In this document: piece after piece, positions 14,607 through 15,424 of the stretch
Layout: every line of letters begins with the position of its first letter
Position numbering within the stretch: the stretch's first letter is position 1
DNA from: CAYRMV01 sp964425255
GTDB taxonomy: Bacteria > Bacteroidota > Bacteroidia > Flavobacteriales_D > Crocinitomicaceae
Assembly (NCBI GenBank): GCA_964425255.1
Contig: CAYRMV010000082.1
Span: 1 to 15,424, forward strand
Reading direction: 5' to 3'
DNA length: 15,424 bases
Notes under the pieces: generated by a model
Database searches by the model: none
Told to the model about the DNA's origin: nothing
The model's input: only the letters and a program-made list of their open reading frames with translations
Translations under genes and position numbers: made by a program

Positions 14607-14649
14607 AAAAATCCGCAGCGTCACTTTAGTTGAACTGCGGATTTTTTTT
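14607..14649. terminator. Bidirectional terminator between sdhB and the lipoprotein gene
   Basis: A 12-bp perfect stem (14607-14618 with 14635-14646, 16-nt loop) with the GC core TCCGCAG/CTGCGGA is followed on the plus strand by a run of eight T (14642-14649) and on the minus strand by five T. It lies 105 nt after sdhB and 66 nt after the end of the convergent minus-strand gene, so it can serve both. Confidence 0.85.
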
Positions 14650-14715
14650 GTTTCTTCCTTTCTTAACCAATAATGCAAATAAAATCTATTCATTGAATTG
14701 AGGTAATCAAATCTA

Positions 14716-15375
14716 TCAATACTCAATATTCCAAACATGATACCCTCCTTCGGTAACGTAGATACTATCTGCATAAGGTGTGGTGATGTTGTTTTTGGTT
14801 ACTGTGCCAATTGCTTTATGCCATCCCATCGGTGCATATATAAATCCATTTGGTGAACCGTCAATTGAACCTGAAAATTCAAAATTATAACAACCACCAT
14901 AAGTTGAACTTTCTGTACCATAAACTCTTGAGTCAAATAAGTAAATTCGATGAATTAATAGTTCATCGTTGTTATTCTGGCAATTTATGTTTTTAATATT
15001 TGGCCTTAAATATCCCAAAGGGATCAATGGAAATTCAAATTCTTCGCCATCATACTCAGCTCCTGCAGGACTAACTTGTGCTTCTAGTCTTCGATATTTA
15101 TTTTTGTCAAAAACATAAGCAATCGTATAGGATTTAGATCTTCTAAAACGCTTTTCAATTAGAAAATATCCATTTTCATCACTCACTGTTTCGTAGATGG
15201 TTTTACTTCCGCACCCATCGTACCCCAAACATTTTTTTGGTTTGGTAACAATTACTTTAATCCCTGCAATACCCGTGTTTGTTACCGGATTTACGATTCT
15301 CCCCTTCATAGTTGTTTTTTTACCGCATGAAAGTAGTAGTAAAAATACAAATAATAATTTGGTGTAATTTTTCAT
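14716..15375 (-). CDS. Lipoprotein with carboxypeptidase-regulatory-like N-terminal domain
   Basis: A 219-residue envelope lipoprotein. The N-terminus MKNYTKLLFVFLLLLSCGKK ends in a lipobox (LLSC, lipidated C17). The stretch after the Cys (GKKTT) lacks acidic residues typical of the surface-export signal described in Capnocytophaga, so a periplasmic location is plausible (inference). Residues 22-80 (MKGRIVNPVTNTGIAGIKVIV ... SDENGYFLIEK) match the beta-sandwich pattern of carboxypeptidase-regulatory-like or CNA-B-type domains, including the DENGYF turn. The C-terminal half is not recognised; it contains Cys pairs and Tyr/Gly-rich stretches (STYGGCYNFEFSGS). It is convergent with sdhB. Only 49 nt upstream are in the window, and no TAnnTTTG box is seen there. 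Confidence 0.75.
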   Translation of the reverse strand: MKNYTKLLFVFLLLLSCGKKTTMKGRIVNPVTNTGIAGIKVIVTKPKKCLGYDGCGSKTIYETVSDENGYFLIEKRFRRSKSYTIAYVFDKNKYRRLEAQVSPAGAEYDGEEFEFPLIPLGYLRPNIKNINCQNNNDELLIHRIYLFDSRVYGTESSTYGGCYNFEFSGSIDGSPNGFIYAPMGWHKAIGTVTKNNITTPYADSIYVTEGGYHVWNIEY

Positions 15376-15424
15376 TTGATGATGATTTTAGTTTGACCAA
15401 TTGTTTTTGTGTTTGTTTTCACCT

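Overview
The window looks like a chromosomal segment of an AT-rich Bacteroidota bacterium, most likely Flavobacteriia and possibly close to Crocinitomicaceae/Fluviicola (the family-level placement is inference). The grounds are: promoters of the Bacteroidota type (TAnnTTTG -7 boxes, several with an upstream TTG), two secreted proteins with type IX secretion (T9SS)-type C-termini, a Bacteroidota-type three-subunit succinate dehydrogenase (SdhC-SdhA-SdhB), and a lysyl-tRNA synthetase with a C-terminal extension. No rRNA, tRNA, CRISPR array, IS transposase or phage module was seen.

Left part (1-5400, all minus strand): lysS with its terminator; a HigB/HigA-type toxin-antitoxin pair with a well-formed promoter and a 16-bp perfect palindrome that is a good operator candidate; a two-gene unit of a T9SS-type secreted protein followed 16 nt later by a His-rich five-helix membrane protein resembling b-type cytochrome subunits; and an M42 metallo-aminopeptidase with its own promoter and terminator.

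Middle (5400-10000, plus strand): a FucP/GluP-like sugar MFS transporter with an extra helical hairpin and without the two acidic residues used for proton coupling in E. coli FucP; a T9SS-exported protein built from six DGT..GT repeats; a small gene whose signal peptide is broken by a nonsense codon at codon 5; and an overlapping two-helix membrane protein. A 276-nt gap follows with three tandem 18-nt repeats, a perfect 15-bp hairpin and an inverted repeat next to the sdh promoter.

Right part (10200-15424): the sdhCAB operon. SdhC carries two heme-ligand sets plus an unusual extra loop of about 60 residues. Between sdhA and sdhB lies a 548-nt interruption holding a four-helix-bundle gene (the 23S rRNA intervening-sequence protein family), bracketed by short degenerate 21-nt-spaced repeats in opposite orientation. 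This looks like a mobile cassette inserted into a core respiratory operon. A bidirectional terminator separates sdhB from a convergent lipoprotein gene.

No clear new multi-gene system is present. The most noteworthy items are the cassette in the sdh operon, the enlarged SdhC loop, the atypical MFS carrier, the broken signal peptide and the secreted-protein/cytochrome-like pair.
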